The translations under genes were made by a program, and so were the position numbers. Shown in pieces: positions 34,747 to 42,600 of a stretch of 64,000 nt of DNA; the first letter of the stretch is position 1; each line of letters starts with the position of its first letter. The DNA comes from Marinobacter guineae (GTDB lineage Bacteria > Pseudomonadota > Gammaproteobacteria > Pseudomonadales > Oleiphilaceae). The notes beneath the pieces were generated by a model. The model had not been told where the DNA came from, did no database searches, and saw nothing but the letters and a program-made list of their open reading frames with translations. The stretch is taken from NCBI RefSeq assembly GCF_002744735.1, contig NZ_KZ319340.1, forward strand, positions 1,211,030-1,275,029, read 5' to 3'.

Positions 34747-36693
34747 ATGCTGCCTTTTCGGGTTGTTGACCGCGTAAAGTTCATTGTAGAACGCCAGCTT
34801 GTCAAAGGGGCGGGCTTTCAGCTCCTTGTCGTGGGCGTTTTCATCGCTCTTATTTCACTGATTGGGGGTTTGCTGGTGGTTCCCCAGGGAGGTGAGTTCG
34901 AGGAGCCGGGTGCGGCGATATGGTGGGCGTTTCTCCGGTTAACCGACCCCGGTTATCTGGGCGATGATGTGGGTGCCTGGCGAAGGTTCGTCTCAACGCT
35001 GCTTACCATTAGTGGTTATGTGGTGTTCATGGGTACGCTGGTGGCCATTCTGACCCGATGGCTCATTGCCAAGATGGCAGATCTGGAGCGCGGGCTGACC
35101 CCGGTAACCCTGAAGAATCATGTCGTAGTGCTGGGCTGGACCACTCAGACATTGCCGCTGCTCTCGGAATTGCTGGGTTCGAGCGGACGTATGCGCCGAT
35201 TCCTCCAGAAGCATGATACCCAGAGGCTGAACCTGGTGGTGTTGTCGCAGAATGCCTCCGCGGCACAGGTTCATGAGTTGCGAGCCGAGCCAGGCATCGG
35301 ACGCCGGGCCCGGCAGATCATCCTGAGATCGGGCTCTGCCATCCAGCCCGATGCCCTTCAGCGTGTTGCCTGTCTCGATGCCGCGGCGGTCATCGTTCCC
35401 AGCGCGGCCCACGAAGCAGGCAGCCTGGTGACATCCGATGTGGAAACGGTCAAGGCCCTGCTCTCCATTGCCGCTCAGGCGAGGCATCTTCAGGCTCCCT
35501 TGCCGTTCGTGGTGGCAGAGATCCAGGATGTCCGAAAGCTGCCGGTAATCGAGCGGGCCTATCCCGGGGCTGTGGAGGTGGTTGCCGGCGATGCCACCAT
35601 CAGCCGGTTGATGGTTCAGAACATCCTTCATCCGGGACTGTCGGAAATCTACAACGAGCTGCTTACCGCCGGTGACGGGAATGAAATCTATATCCGGGGT
35701 GGCGAGTCGGTGGCAGGGCTGACGCTCGAAGAGCTGGCTGCGGCACGGCCTGAGGTTATTGTGCTGGGCTTGCTGAAGCATGGTGTAGCTGGCTGGGAGG
35801 TTTGCCTGCTGGCGCCGTCCGACACTCGGATCGACATGGCGGACCGGGTGGTGATGATGGCCCGGGATTATGCCGAGACCGAACCGGATCCAAAAAAACC
35901 GGCGTTACCGCCAATGCACAGAGGCCAGGCGCCCCTGGCGGCGCGTCCGGCGGCTAAAAAGAATTACCGTGTTCTGGTACTTGGCTGGAATCGGCGGGTT
36001 CCGAGCCTGGTGGCTGAGTTTGAAAGTTACGGCCATCGCAGCTTCGAGCTGGACCTTGTTTCCGTGGTGTCGAAAGACGAGCGGGAACAGGCCATTGCCC
36101 GGTATGTTGAAGACCGGAGCCAGGTTGCCTGCGGCCATATCGAGGCAGACTACATGGTGGAGGGAGAGCTCCGTCGGATTCAGCCGGCCAGCTACGACAC
36201 CATCATTCTGCTGAGCAGCGATCGACTGGCATCGGGCGAGGAAGCCGATGCCCGGGCCATGGTCGGGTATCTCCAGCTTGAGGACATTCTGGCCGAATCA
36301 CCGAAACGGCCCCAGCTGATCATGGAGTTGAGTGACCCGGATAACCGGCACCTGCTGTATGGCCACCGGAGTGAAATGCTCATCAGCCCGATGATCCTGA
36401 GCCATGTGCTGGCGCAAGTCGCTTTAAGACGTGAGCTTCGTGTGGTTCTGGACGAACTGTTCACTGTCGGCGGAGCCGAGATTCAGTTCCGGGATCCTGC
36501 GGATTATCCATTGCCTGCCAGTGTCACCTTCCAGCTCCTGGAAAAGACAATTGCGGCGGAAGGCGAGTTGGCACTGGGTGTGTTCAGGAATCGTCCTGAC
36601 GACCGCGGCCGACATTTGCAGCTGAACCCGCCCCGTAAACAGTATCTCGAGCTACAGCCCGACGATCGGCTTGTAGTGCTTTGCCTGACCTGA
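34747..36693 (+). CDS. CASTOR/POLLUX-like ion channel with RCK/TrkA-N domains
   Basis: A 648-residue protein. Two N-terminal membrane segments (about 22-44 and 78-100) flank a pore-like AIWWAFLRLTDPGYLGDD. Two cytoplasmic Rossmann-type regulatory domains follow: HVVVLGWTTQTLPLLSELL (about 120) and RVLVLGWNRRVPSLVAEFE (about 402). This matches the CASTOR/POLLUX family, which in plants controls nuclear calcium release; bacterial members are presumed potassium or cation channels. The nominal start is ATG 34747 with AAGGAACCC upstream. Confidence 0.83.
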   Translation: MLPFRVVDRVKFIVERQLVKGAGFQLLVVGVFIALISLIGGLLVVPQGGEFEEPGAAIWWAFLRLTDPGYLGDDVGAWRRFVSTLLTISGYVVFMGTLVAILTRWLIAKMADLERGLTPVTLKNHVVVLGWTTQTLPLLSELLGSSGRMRRFLQKHDTQRLNLVVLSQNASAAQVHELRAEPGIGRRARQIILRSGSAIQPDALQRVACLDAAAVIVPSAAHEAGSLVTSDVETVKALLSIAAQARHLQAPLPFVVAEIQDVRKLPVIERAYPGAVEVVAGDATISRLMVQNILHPGLSEIYNELLTAGDGNEIYIRGGESVAGLTLEELAAARPEVIVLGLLKHGVAGWEVCLLAPSDTRIDMADRVVMMARDYAETEPDPKKPALPPMHRGQAPLAARPAAKKNYRVLVLGWNRRVPSLVAEFESYGHRSFELDLVSVVSKDEREQAIARYVEDRSQVACGHIEADYMVEGELRRIQPASYDTIILLSSDRLASGEEADARAMVGYLQLEDILAESPKRPQLIMELSDPDNRHLLYGHRSEMLISPMILSHVLAQVALRRELRVVLDELFTVGGAEIQFRDPADYPLPASVTFQLLEKTIAAEGELALGVFRNRPDDRGRHLQLNPPRKQYLELQPDDRLVVLCLT

Positions 36694-36790
36694 GGCGACT
36701 TCCCGAGTGACGGATTGTGAGCAGGTTAGCGGCGTTCAGAGTCGACCGCTTGGTATTCACCAAGAAAATGCCGAAAATAGATCATATAAA

Positions 36791-36810
36791 TTTCAATTAT
36801 AAATTTGAAA
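36791..36810. promoter_or_regulatory. AT-rich inverted repeat upstream of aceA
   Basis: TTTCAA at 36791-36796 and TTTGAAA at 36804-36810 form an AT-rich dyad 121-140 bp upstream of isocitrate lyase. It could be an operator or part of the promoter; no regulator is identified. Confidence 0.35.
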
Positions 36811-36930
36811 CCACTAAAGTAACCACCAATGTCAGCGCTTAGCTCAAAAAGTGAGCAGGTTGTTGGCTTCGGAAGTTGCAGTACGCTTCTCCACACTACT
36901 TAGAAAACCAACGTAGAAAGGATTGAAACC

Positions 36931-38523
36931 ATGCCCTACGCACAAGACGTTGACCAGATTGCTTCCCTGTTGAAGCAGAACCCGACCTGGAACGCCATCA
37001 ACCCGAAGCACGCCGCTCGCATGCGCGCCCAGAACAAGTTCAAGACCGGTCTGGACATCGCCAAGTATACCGCCAAGATCATGCGCGAAGACATGGCGAA
37101 CTACGACAAGGACACTTCCCAGTACACCCAGTCCCTGGGTTGCTGGCACGGCTTCATTGGTCAGCAGAAGATGCTGTCCATCAAGAAGCACTTCGGCACC
37201 ACCAAGCGTCGTTACCTGTACCTGTCTGGCTGGATGGTTGCCGCACTGCGTTCCGAGTTCGGCCCGCTGCCTGACCAGTCCATGCACGAGAAGACCGCGG
37301 TTTCCGGTCTGATCGAAGAGCTTTACACCTTCCTCCGTCAGGCGGATGCCTGGGAACTGAACCACCTGTTCCGTGCCCTGGAAGAAGCCGAGAATGCTGG
37401 CGACAACGCCAAGGCCGACGAGCTGATCAAGCAGATCGACAACCACGAAACCCACATCGTGCCGATCATTGCCGACATCGACGCCGGTTTCGGTAACGCC
37501 GAAGCGACCTACCTGCTTGCCAAGAAGATGATCGAAGCCGGTGCCTGCTGCATCCAGATTGAAAACCAGGTATCTGACGAGAAGCAGTGTGGTCACCAGG
37601 ACGGCAAGGTTACCGTTCCGCACGCTGACTTCCTGTCCAAGATCAACGCTGTTCGTCTGGCGTTCCTGGAACTGGGTGTTGATGACGGTGTAATCGTTGC
37701 CCGTACTGACTCTCTGGGCGCAGGCCTGACCCAGAAAATCGCCGTGACTAACGAGCCGGGCGATCTGGGTGATCAGTACAACAGCTTTATCGACGGCGAC
37801 GTTATCGACAAGGCTGAGGATATCAACAACGGTGACGTTGTGATCAAGCAGAACGGCCAGCTAGTCAAGCCCAAGCGTCTGGCTTCCGGTCTGTTCCAGT
37901 TCAAGGCAGGATCTGGCGAAGACCGTGTGGTTCTTGACTGTATCACCAGCCTGCAGAACGGTGCTGACCTGCTGTGGATCGAAACCGAGAAGCCCCACGT
38001 TGGCCAGATCGCAGCCATGGTTAACCGCATCAAGGAAGTGGTGCCCGACGCCAAGCTGGTTTACAACAACAGCCCTTCCTTCAACTGGACCCTGAACTTC
38101 CGTCAGCAGGTATTCGACGCATGGAAGGAAGAAGGCAAGGACGTATCTGCCTACGAGCGCGCTGACCTGATGAACGCCAAGTACGACGACACCGACCTCG
38201 GCAAGCTGGCCGATGAGTGGACCGCTAACTTCCAGCGTGACAGTTCACGCGAAGCAGGTATCTTCCACCACCTGATCACTCTGCCGACCTACCATACCGC
38301 GGCCCTGTCTACCGACAACCTGGCCAAGGGCTACTTCGGTGACGAAGGCATGCTGGCCTATGTTGCCGGTGTTCAGCGCAAGGAAATCCGTCAGGGTATC
38401 GCCACCGTCAAGCACCAGGATATGGCTGGTTCCAACATCGGTGACGACCACAAGGAATTCTTTGCCGGTGAAGCGGCCCTGAAGGCTGGTGGTAAAGACA
38501 ACACCATGAACCAGTTCGGTTAA
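36931..38523 (+). CDS. aceA: Isocitrate lyase (long, Pseudomonas-type)
   Basis: A 530-residue enzyme that splits isocitrate into glyoxylate and succinate in the glyoxylate shunt, needed for growth on acetate, fatty acids or hydrocarbons. The active-site loop reads KQCGHQDGK, the variant of the longer gammaproteobacterial isocitrate lyases such as those of Pseudomonas. NNSPSFNWTLNF and IVARTDSLGAGL are also conserved. AGAAAGGA is about 9 bp before ATG 36931. Codon use looks strongly biased (highly expressed). A strong terminator follows. Malate synthase is not in the window. Confidence 0.96.
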   Translation: MPYAQDVDQIASLLKQNPTWNAINPKHAARMRAQNKFKTGLDIAKYTAKIMREDMANYDKDTSQYTQSLGCWHGFIGQQKMLSIKKHFGTTKRRYLYLSGWMVAALRSEFGPLPDQSMHEKTAVSGLIEELYTFLRQADAWELNHLFRALEEAENAGDNAKADELIKQIDNHETHIVPIIADIDAGFGNAEATYLLAKKMIEAGACCIQIENQVSDEKQCGHQDGKVTVPHADFLSKINAVRLAFLELGVDDGVIVARTDSLGAGLTQKIAVTNEPGDLGDQYNSFIDGDVIDKAEDINNGDVVIKQNGQLVKPKRLASGLFQFKAGSGEDRVVLDCITSLQNGADLLWIETEKPHVGQIAAMVNRIKEVVPDAKLVYNNSPSFNWTLNFRQQVFDAWKEEGKDVSAYERADLMNAKYDDTDLGKLADEWTANFQRDSSREAGIFHHLITLPTYHTAALSTDNLAKGYFGDEGMLAYVAGVQRKEIRQGIATVKHQDMAGSNIGDDHKEFFAGEAALKAGGKDNTMNQFG

Positions 38524-38573
38524 TCGAACGTTCCGATGTTGTTGAAGCGGGTTTGGATGCTCGCTTCGAAACC

Positions 38574-38607
38574 CAAAACCCCGCCCTGTGCGGGGTTTTG
38601 TTTTTTT
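38574..38607 (+). terminator. Rho-independent terminator after aceA
   Basis: An 11-bp perfect stem (CAAAACCCCGC with its complement) around a 5-nt loop, followed by seven T residues. Confidence 0.92.
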
Positions 38608-38681
38608 GACACTGTCGTTTCGATGTATGTGTCTGAAACTGAGGCATAAACTTCCGTTTTGATGTTTTCCCCTCTCTCAGC

Positions 38682-38701
38682 CTGTTTCATCCCTGAAACA
38701 G
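38682..38701. promoter_or_regulatory. CTGTTTCA-N4-TGAAACAG operator candidate
   Basis: A perfect 8+8 inverted repeat with a 4-bp spacer, about 200 bp upstream of the S/D/N-repeat gene. TGAAACAG recurs at 44231-44238 upstream of the VpsR-like regulator, and TGAAACTG occurs at 38634-38641. The shared motif suggests one regulator binds both places, most likely the VpsR-like protein. Confidence 0.6.
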
Positions 38702-38787
38702 TTTCCCTCCTGGCGAACGCTGGCTCGTTTGACTGGAAAAAATAAAAAGCCTTTTAAAATAATTGGTTAGGTATTAGTTTTTAATTC

Positions 38788-38803
38788 TGGCACGAGAATC
38801 GCT
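38788..38803 (+). promoter_or_regulatory. Sigma-54-like -24/-12 promoter for the S/D/N-repeat operon
   Basis: TGGCACGAGAATCGCT has the invariant GG and GC at exactly the sigma-54 spacing and a perfect TGGCACG upstream half; only the -12 half (TCGCT for TTGCW) deviates. It is 96 bp before the first gene start. This conflicts with the degenerate sigma-54 contact motif in the nearby VpsR-like regulator, so its use is uncertain. Confidence 0.55.
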
Positions 38804-38898
38804 CCTTTTGTCTGGCGGGTCTGAACCTTGGCTTACCTGGAGGCTATCGGGTTGGGTCGGATCCCTTAAAAGCCAATAATCGAAAAGGAAGCGATATT

Positions 38899-39894
38899 AT
38901 GAATACCAAAAAAAGTTTGCTAGCAGCTGCCATTGCAATGAGTCTGGGTGTTTCCGGTTATGCCTTCGCACAACAGGGAGGGGACGGAGATCCGAATACC
39001 AACGCGGACAATACCTCCACGGCCAACAATGACCAATCCGGAAACACCGACTCCGGTAACGACAACTCGAATAATTCGGACAACAGCACCGATGTTGCCG
39101 ATTCATTCAAGATTGCAGACAGCGCCAACGACAGTTCCGACAATTCGGACAACTCCGATAACTCGGACAATTCGGACAATAGCACCGATGTCGCGGACTC
39201 GTTCAAGATTGCGGACTCTGCAAACGACAACTCGGACAACTCCGATAACTCCGATAACTCCGACAACTCAGACAACAGCACCGATGTTGCCGATTCGTTC
39301 AAGATCGCTGACAGCGGTAACGATATGTCTGACAACTCGGACAATTCCGACAACAGCGACAATTCGGACAACTCAGACAACTCGGACAACAGCACCGATG
39401 TTGCCGACTCGTTCAAGATCGCTGACAGTGGGAACGACATGTCTGATAACTCTGACAACTCGGATAATTCAGACAACTCAGATAACTCCGACAATTCGGA
39501 TAACTCCGACAATTCGGATAATTCCATCAACGTGGCGGATAGTGGAAATGACAGTTCCGACAACTCCACCAACGTTGCGGACAGTGGCAACACCACTGTG
39601 TCCGACAGTGGCAACGACAGTTCCGATAACTCCCTGGCACTGGACCTGGATGTGTTCCTGAACAACGCCGACCTGAACGGCAACGTATCTGGGACTGCCA
39701 CCACCTACGGCGCTGTCAGCGGTGACGGTTCCTACACCGAGGTTCGCAATAGCAACGAAATCTCCGGTGGTTCAGCGAACTACACCGGCGTTGGGGCATT
39801 TGCCCAGAATGCGGGCAATGGCAGCGTTACACAGGCTAATGTCAGTGTAATGTCCAACCTGTCCACCGGCAGCGGTGCGGGTGGCACCGAGTAA
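38899..39894 (+). CDS. Secreted S/D/N-repeat protein with Q-N motif (matrix/amyloid candidate)
   Basis: A 331-residue protein with a signal peptide ending AFA (residue 24). Residues about 50-245 are almost entirely Ser, Asp and Asn in (DNS)n runs, interrupted by four copies of STDVADSFKIADS. The acidic tract should be extended and may bind calcium. The C-terminal domain holds GVGAFAQNAGNGSVTQ (297-312), whose Q-N pattern recurs in the two small secreted proteins downstream. AAAAGGAAGCG precedes ATG 38899. It is the first gene of a four-gene operon with a FapD-like protease. Its role as a matrix or amyloid subunit is inferred. Confidence 0.8.
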   Translation: MNTKKSLLAAAIAMSLGVSGYAFAQQGGDGDPNTNADNTSTANNDQSGNTDSGNDNSNNSDNSTDVADSFKIADSANDSSDNSDNSDNSDNSDNSTDVADSFKIADSANDNSDNSDNSDNSDNSDNSTDVADSFKIADSGNDMSDNSDNSDNSDNSDNSDNSDNSTDVADSFKIADSGNDMSDNSDNSDNSDNSDNSDNSDNSDNSDNSINVADSGNDSSDNSTNVADSGNTTVSDSGNDSSDNSLALDLDVFLNNADLNGNVSGTATTYGAVSGDGSYTEVRNSNEISGGSANYTGVGAFAQNAGNGSVTQANVSVMSNLSTGSGAGGTE

Positions 39895-39948
39895 GGAATC
39901 CAGGCCGTGCCTTAACGGGTGCGGCCCGGTTATTCCGGGAGAACTGCC

Positions 39949-40299
39949 ATGGGTTGCGTCATCAGATGGAAACTGAAGGCTGCCTTGCTGGCGTTAATGC
40001 TCGGGGCAACGGGGTTGGTGTCCGCCGAGGAGTGGATGGATGCCGCTCCGTTGTCGGCCGATCAGTTGGCGGATTCAAGCGGTCGCCAGGGAATCCCGCT
40101 GCAGTTGCAGATTAACGATAACCAGCAAAATGCGAATGTGTCCGGTAACCTGTTGTCGGGTAATGTTGTCACGGGTGATAACAGTATTTCCGACAATGCG
40201 TTCGGCAACATGAGCGGGGTTGCCACGGTTATCCAGAATACCGGTAACCAGGTAGTCATTCAGGACAGTACCCAAATCAACATACTGATCAATCAATGA
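39949..40299 (+). CDS. Small secreted protein with Q-N motif (FapA/B/C-like candidate)
   Basis: A 116-residue protein with a signal peptide ending VSA (residue 26). Then comes LSADQLADSSGRQG (35-48), which resembles a leader motif, and an Asn/Gln-rich region. Residues 90-111 (GVATVIQNTGNQVVIQDSTQ...) match the C-terminal motif of the repeat protein with no gaps. GGGAG lies before ATG 39949. The 12-bp gap to the protease gene indicates cotranscription. It is likely a minor or nucleating subunit, by analogy with the small proteins in fap operons; direct homology to a named Fap protein is not certain. Confidence 0.7.
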   Translation: MGCVIRWKLKAALLALMLGATGLVSAEEWMDAAPLSADQLADSSGRQGIPLQLQINDNQQNANVSGNLLSGNVVTGDNSISDNAFGNMSGVATVIQNTGNQVVIQDSTQINILINQ

Positions 40300-40311
40300 C
40301 GGAGGTGGGCC

Positions 40312-41004
40312 ATGGCCAGAAAGGTTCTTGTTGCGATCTGCGCGAGTGCCGGGCTGCTATGGTCCACTGCCTTCGCCGGCTCGGTCATGGTGCCAGGTAT
40401 TGGCGGTGATTTCCGGCTAAAGGTAAAAAGTTTCGAGAACCGGCGGTTTGACAGTGTGATGCGCCAGCAATACGACTTCAGTTGCGGCTCTGCAGCCGTT
40501 GCTTCGTTGTTGTCCTTTCACTACGAAGACCAGGTCACAGAGCACGATGTCTTTATCGAAATGCTTGCCTTGGCAGATGAAAAGAAGGTGCGCCAGGAAG
40601 GTTTCTCGATGCTCGATATGAAGCACTACCTTGAGTCCAGAGGGTACCAGGCCGATGGTTTCCGAATGCCGTTGACCGGCCTCAAGGAGCAGGTGCGCTT
40701 GCCCACGATTGTGTTATTGAACATTGATGGCTTCCGGCATTTCGTGCTGATCAAGGGGATCAGTGATAACGAGGTCCTGGTGGGGGACCCGGCCCGGGGG
40801 CTTAAGGTTTATTCCTATGCACAATTCAGCGAGTACTGGAACGGCACCGCCTTTGTTATTCGAAGCCATCTCAAGCAAGGGCGAGACGGCTTTCTCGGCG
40901 ACGGACAATGGCCCCAAGTGGCCAGGGCGCCGACACAGGAAGGCCTAGTAGGTCCTTCCCTCGGGCACACATTGCCCTACTGGCCCTCCTCAAGGGAATG
41001 GTGA
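40312..41004 (+). CDS. Periplasmic C39-type cysteine protease (FapD-like)
   Basis: A 230-residue exported protease: the signal peptide ends AFA (about residue 22) and no ABC-transporter domains follow. The peptidase C39 triad is complete, with the oxyanion Gln and nucleophile in RQQYDFSCGSAAVA (C58), FRHFVLIKG (H143) and VGDPARG (D159). Stand-alone C39 peptidases of this kind define FapD in the Fap functional-amyloid system, where activity is needed for fibre export. GGAGG lies just before ATG 40312. The gene overlaps or abuts the next one, so the products are made together. Confidence 0.85.
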   Translation: MARKVLVAICASAGLLWSTAFAGSVMVPGIGGDFRLKVKSFENRRFDSVMRQQYDFSCGSAAVASLLSFHYEDQVTEHDVFIEMLALADEKKVRQEGFSMLDMKHYLESRGYQADGFRMPLTGLKEQVRLPTIVLLNIDGFRHFVLIKGISDNEVLVGDPARGLKVYSYAQFSEYWNGTAFVIRSHLKQGRDGFLGDGQWPQVARAPTQEGLVGPSLGHTLPYWPSSREW

Positions 41005-41009
41005 CGATC

Positions 41010-41501
41010 ATGATGGTCCGGATGCCAGCTATAGCGTTTTTGGCGATATCATTTGCAACCTTATCGCCGTTTGTCCAGGCAGAACTAAGGCTTGGTGTTG
41101 AGCCCCTGAGTGATCTTGAGCTGTCTGAGTACCGGGGCGGCTTCCTGATGGATAATCTGGAGATCAGCATTGGTCTTGAGCAGATTGTCGGTATTAACGG
41201 TGACACCATGGTGATCAATCGTTTGACCATTCCCAACCTAAACCAGGCCGTCAACGACCGTTTGGTGGACCATCATACGGAAACAGTGCTTGAGGTTATC
41301 AGCGCGAACCAGAGTGGAAGCGCGCGCGTATCCAGTAATATGGCAGGGCCCAACGGCTGGATGACGGTGGTTCAGAACAACCTTGATAGCACTGTGATAC
41401 AGAATATGCATCAACTGAACATTGAGCTGAACAATCTGGGTGCCGGGAATCAGTTCCCGGCACGGTTCAGTGATCAGCTGATCCAGTTGCTTGGCCGCTA
41501 A
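41010..41501 (+). CDS. Small secreted protein with GG-like leader and Q-N motif
   Basis: A 163-residue protein with a signal peptide ending VQA (residue 24). LSDLELSEYRGG follows (33-44), close to the double-glycine leader consensus cut by C39 peptidases. Residues 116-137 (GWMTVVQNNLDSTVIQ...) carry the Q-N motif shared with the two upstream secreted proteins. The start is chosen at ATG 41010 because GGTGA lies 5 bp upstream; ATG 40998, overlapping the protease stop, is an alternative. It may correspond to FapE or FapA in role. It is convergent with the FapF-like gene, 16 bp apart. Confidence 0.7.
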   Translation: MMVRMPAIAFLAISFATLSPFVQAELRLGVEPLSDLELSEYRGGFLMDNLEISIGLEQIVGINGDTMVINRLTIPNLNQAVNDRLVDHHTETVLEVISANQSGSARVSSNMAGPNGWMTVVQNNLDSTVIQNMHQLNIELNNLGAGNQFPARFSDQLIQLLGR

Positions 41502-41517
41502 CCAACCAGATGGTGCA

Positions 41518-42588
41518 CTAGAGACTGATCGGGAGCTTCAGGGTAATTTCACTGTTGGGCGCATTTTCCGTAACACCTATACTCACCGTAAGGCTCAGAC
41601 TTGTGGCCTGCGTCAGACGCTGGGACAAGCCGAACGACAGTGACCCGATCTGAATACTGTCGAAGTTGGATGCAAAAATGTCGTTATTCCTTTCGAGTGT
41701 TGTTTTCCGGATGATCGAATGGTCATAGCCTAGGCTAAAGGACGTGCGGTCGTTGAAGGCAAACCCCATTCCGAAGCCGAAACGCACTATGTCACCGGGG
41801 TCGACCGTGCCTCCATTCTCGAAGCCCTGCTCCTCTTTCAGGGTCCAGACATAACTCAGATTTCCAAATAGCACGGCTGGGTCTGACGGGTAGATGAATG
41901 TGAAACCTGGCTCGAACGCCCAGAAACCGGAGCCTGTCGGCCGATTCTCCAGCTCAATGCCAATCGGGTTGCCCTGGTCATCCAGGATGACTCTCTGCTC
42001 AACGTCGTAGGGGCCTTCTCCGGTTGGCGCTCTCACCCGCATTGCACCTATAACATAGGGCCAGCCACCCAACCCATCGGTTAGCTGGTAACGAGCGGAG
42101 AGTTCAACGTCACCAAGGCCTTCTCCCGAGGACTCCCGCAACGTATCCACCGGTGTGCCCTGGAAGACTTCCCGCTCTCGCAGGTCTTCACTGATGCTGA
42201 GGTAGGGTACACGGACCGCTGCTTCAAACTTGCTGGTGAAGCCGTACTTGAGTGACATGGCGCCGACGAAAATGTCACGTTGGATTTCCGAAATATTAAT
42301 CAGTCCGATGAGCAGGGCAGGTATCACCGTGTATCCTTCCACCGCGACCGCCGTTGAGTTGCTGTGGGCATGGGAGAAAGAGGGCTCAATCGTGAAGCGG
42401 CCCGGGCGGGTGACGATGCCCCGGTCAGCAGTGATCGAAGCAATGTCGGTAGCCGGGTTATCGTTCGGGTCTGCCTGGCCCGCCGTAGCGGATGCCTGCG
42501 TGCTATCCCTGTCGGCCTGTGCGGCCGTGGCAAGCATTGGCGTGGCCAGGGTAAGTATCGGGATGATCCAGCGTGTTTTTTTATTCAT
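41518..42588 (-). CDS. FapF-like outer-membrane beta-barrel
   Basis: A 356-residue protein. The signal peptide ends TAAQA; a polar Asp/Ala/Thr-rich segment follows (about 25-58), then a strand-rich domain beginning RPGRFTIEPSFSHAHSN. EGYTVIPALLIGLINISEI and YGFTSKFEAAVRVPY resemble the barrel of FapF, the trimeric pore that exports Fap amyloid (Phenol_MetA_deg-like barrel family). The short N-terminal segment lacks the long coiled coil of Pseudomonas FapF. It is 12 bp downstream of the VpsR-like regulator gene and converges on the secreted-protein operon. Family recall is from memory and not searched. Confidence 0.72.
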   Translation of the reverse strand: MNKKTRWIIPILTLATPMLATAAQADRDSTQASATAGQADPNDNPATDIASITADRGIVTRPGRFTIEPSFSHAHSNSTAVAVEGYTVIPALLIGLINISEIQRDIFVGAMSLKYGFTSKFEAAVRVPYLSISEDLREREVFQGTPVDTLRESSGEGLGDVELSARYQLTDGLGGWPYVIGAMRVRAPTGEGPYDVEQRVILDDQGNPIGIELENRPTGSGFWAFEPGFTFIYPSDPAVLFGNLSYVWTLKEEQGFENGGTVDPGDIVRFGFGMGFAFNDRTSFSLGYDHSIIRKTTLERNNDIFASNFDSIQIGSLSFGLSQRLTQATSLSLTVSIGVTENAPNSEITLKLPISL

Positions 42589-42600
42589 GGGGAATCTCCT

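Noticed and set aside
38960..39700. CRISPR-like regular repeats on either strand
   Set aside because: The periodicity comes from (DNS)n codons of a secreted protein; there are no fixed-length spacers and no cas genes.
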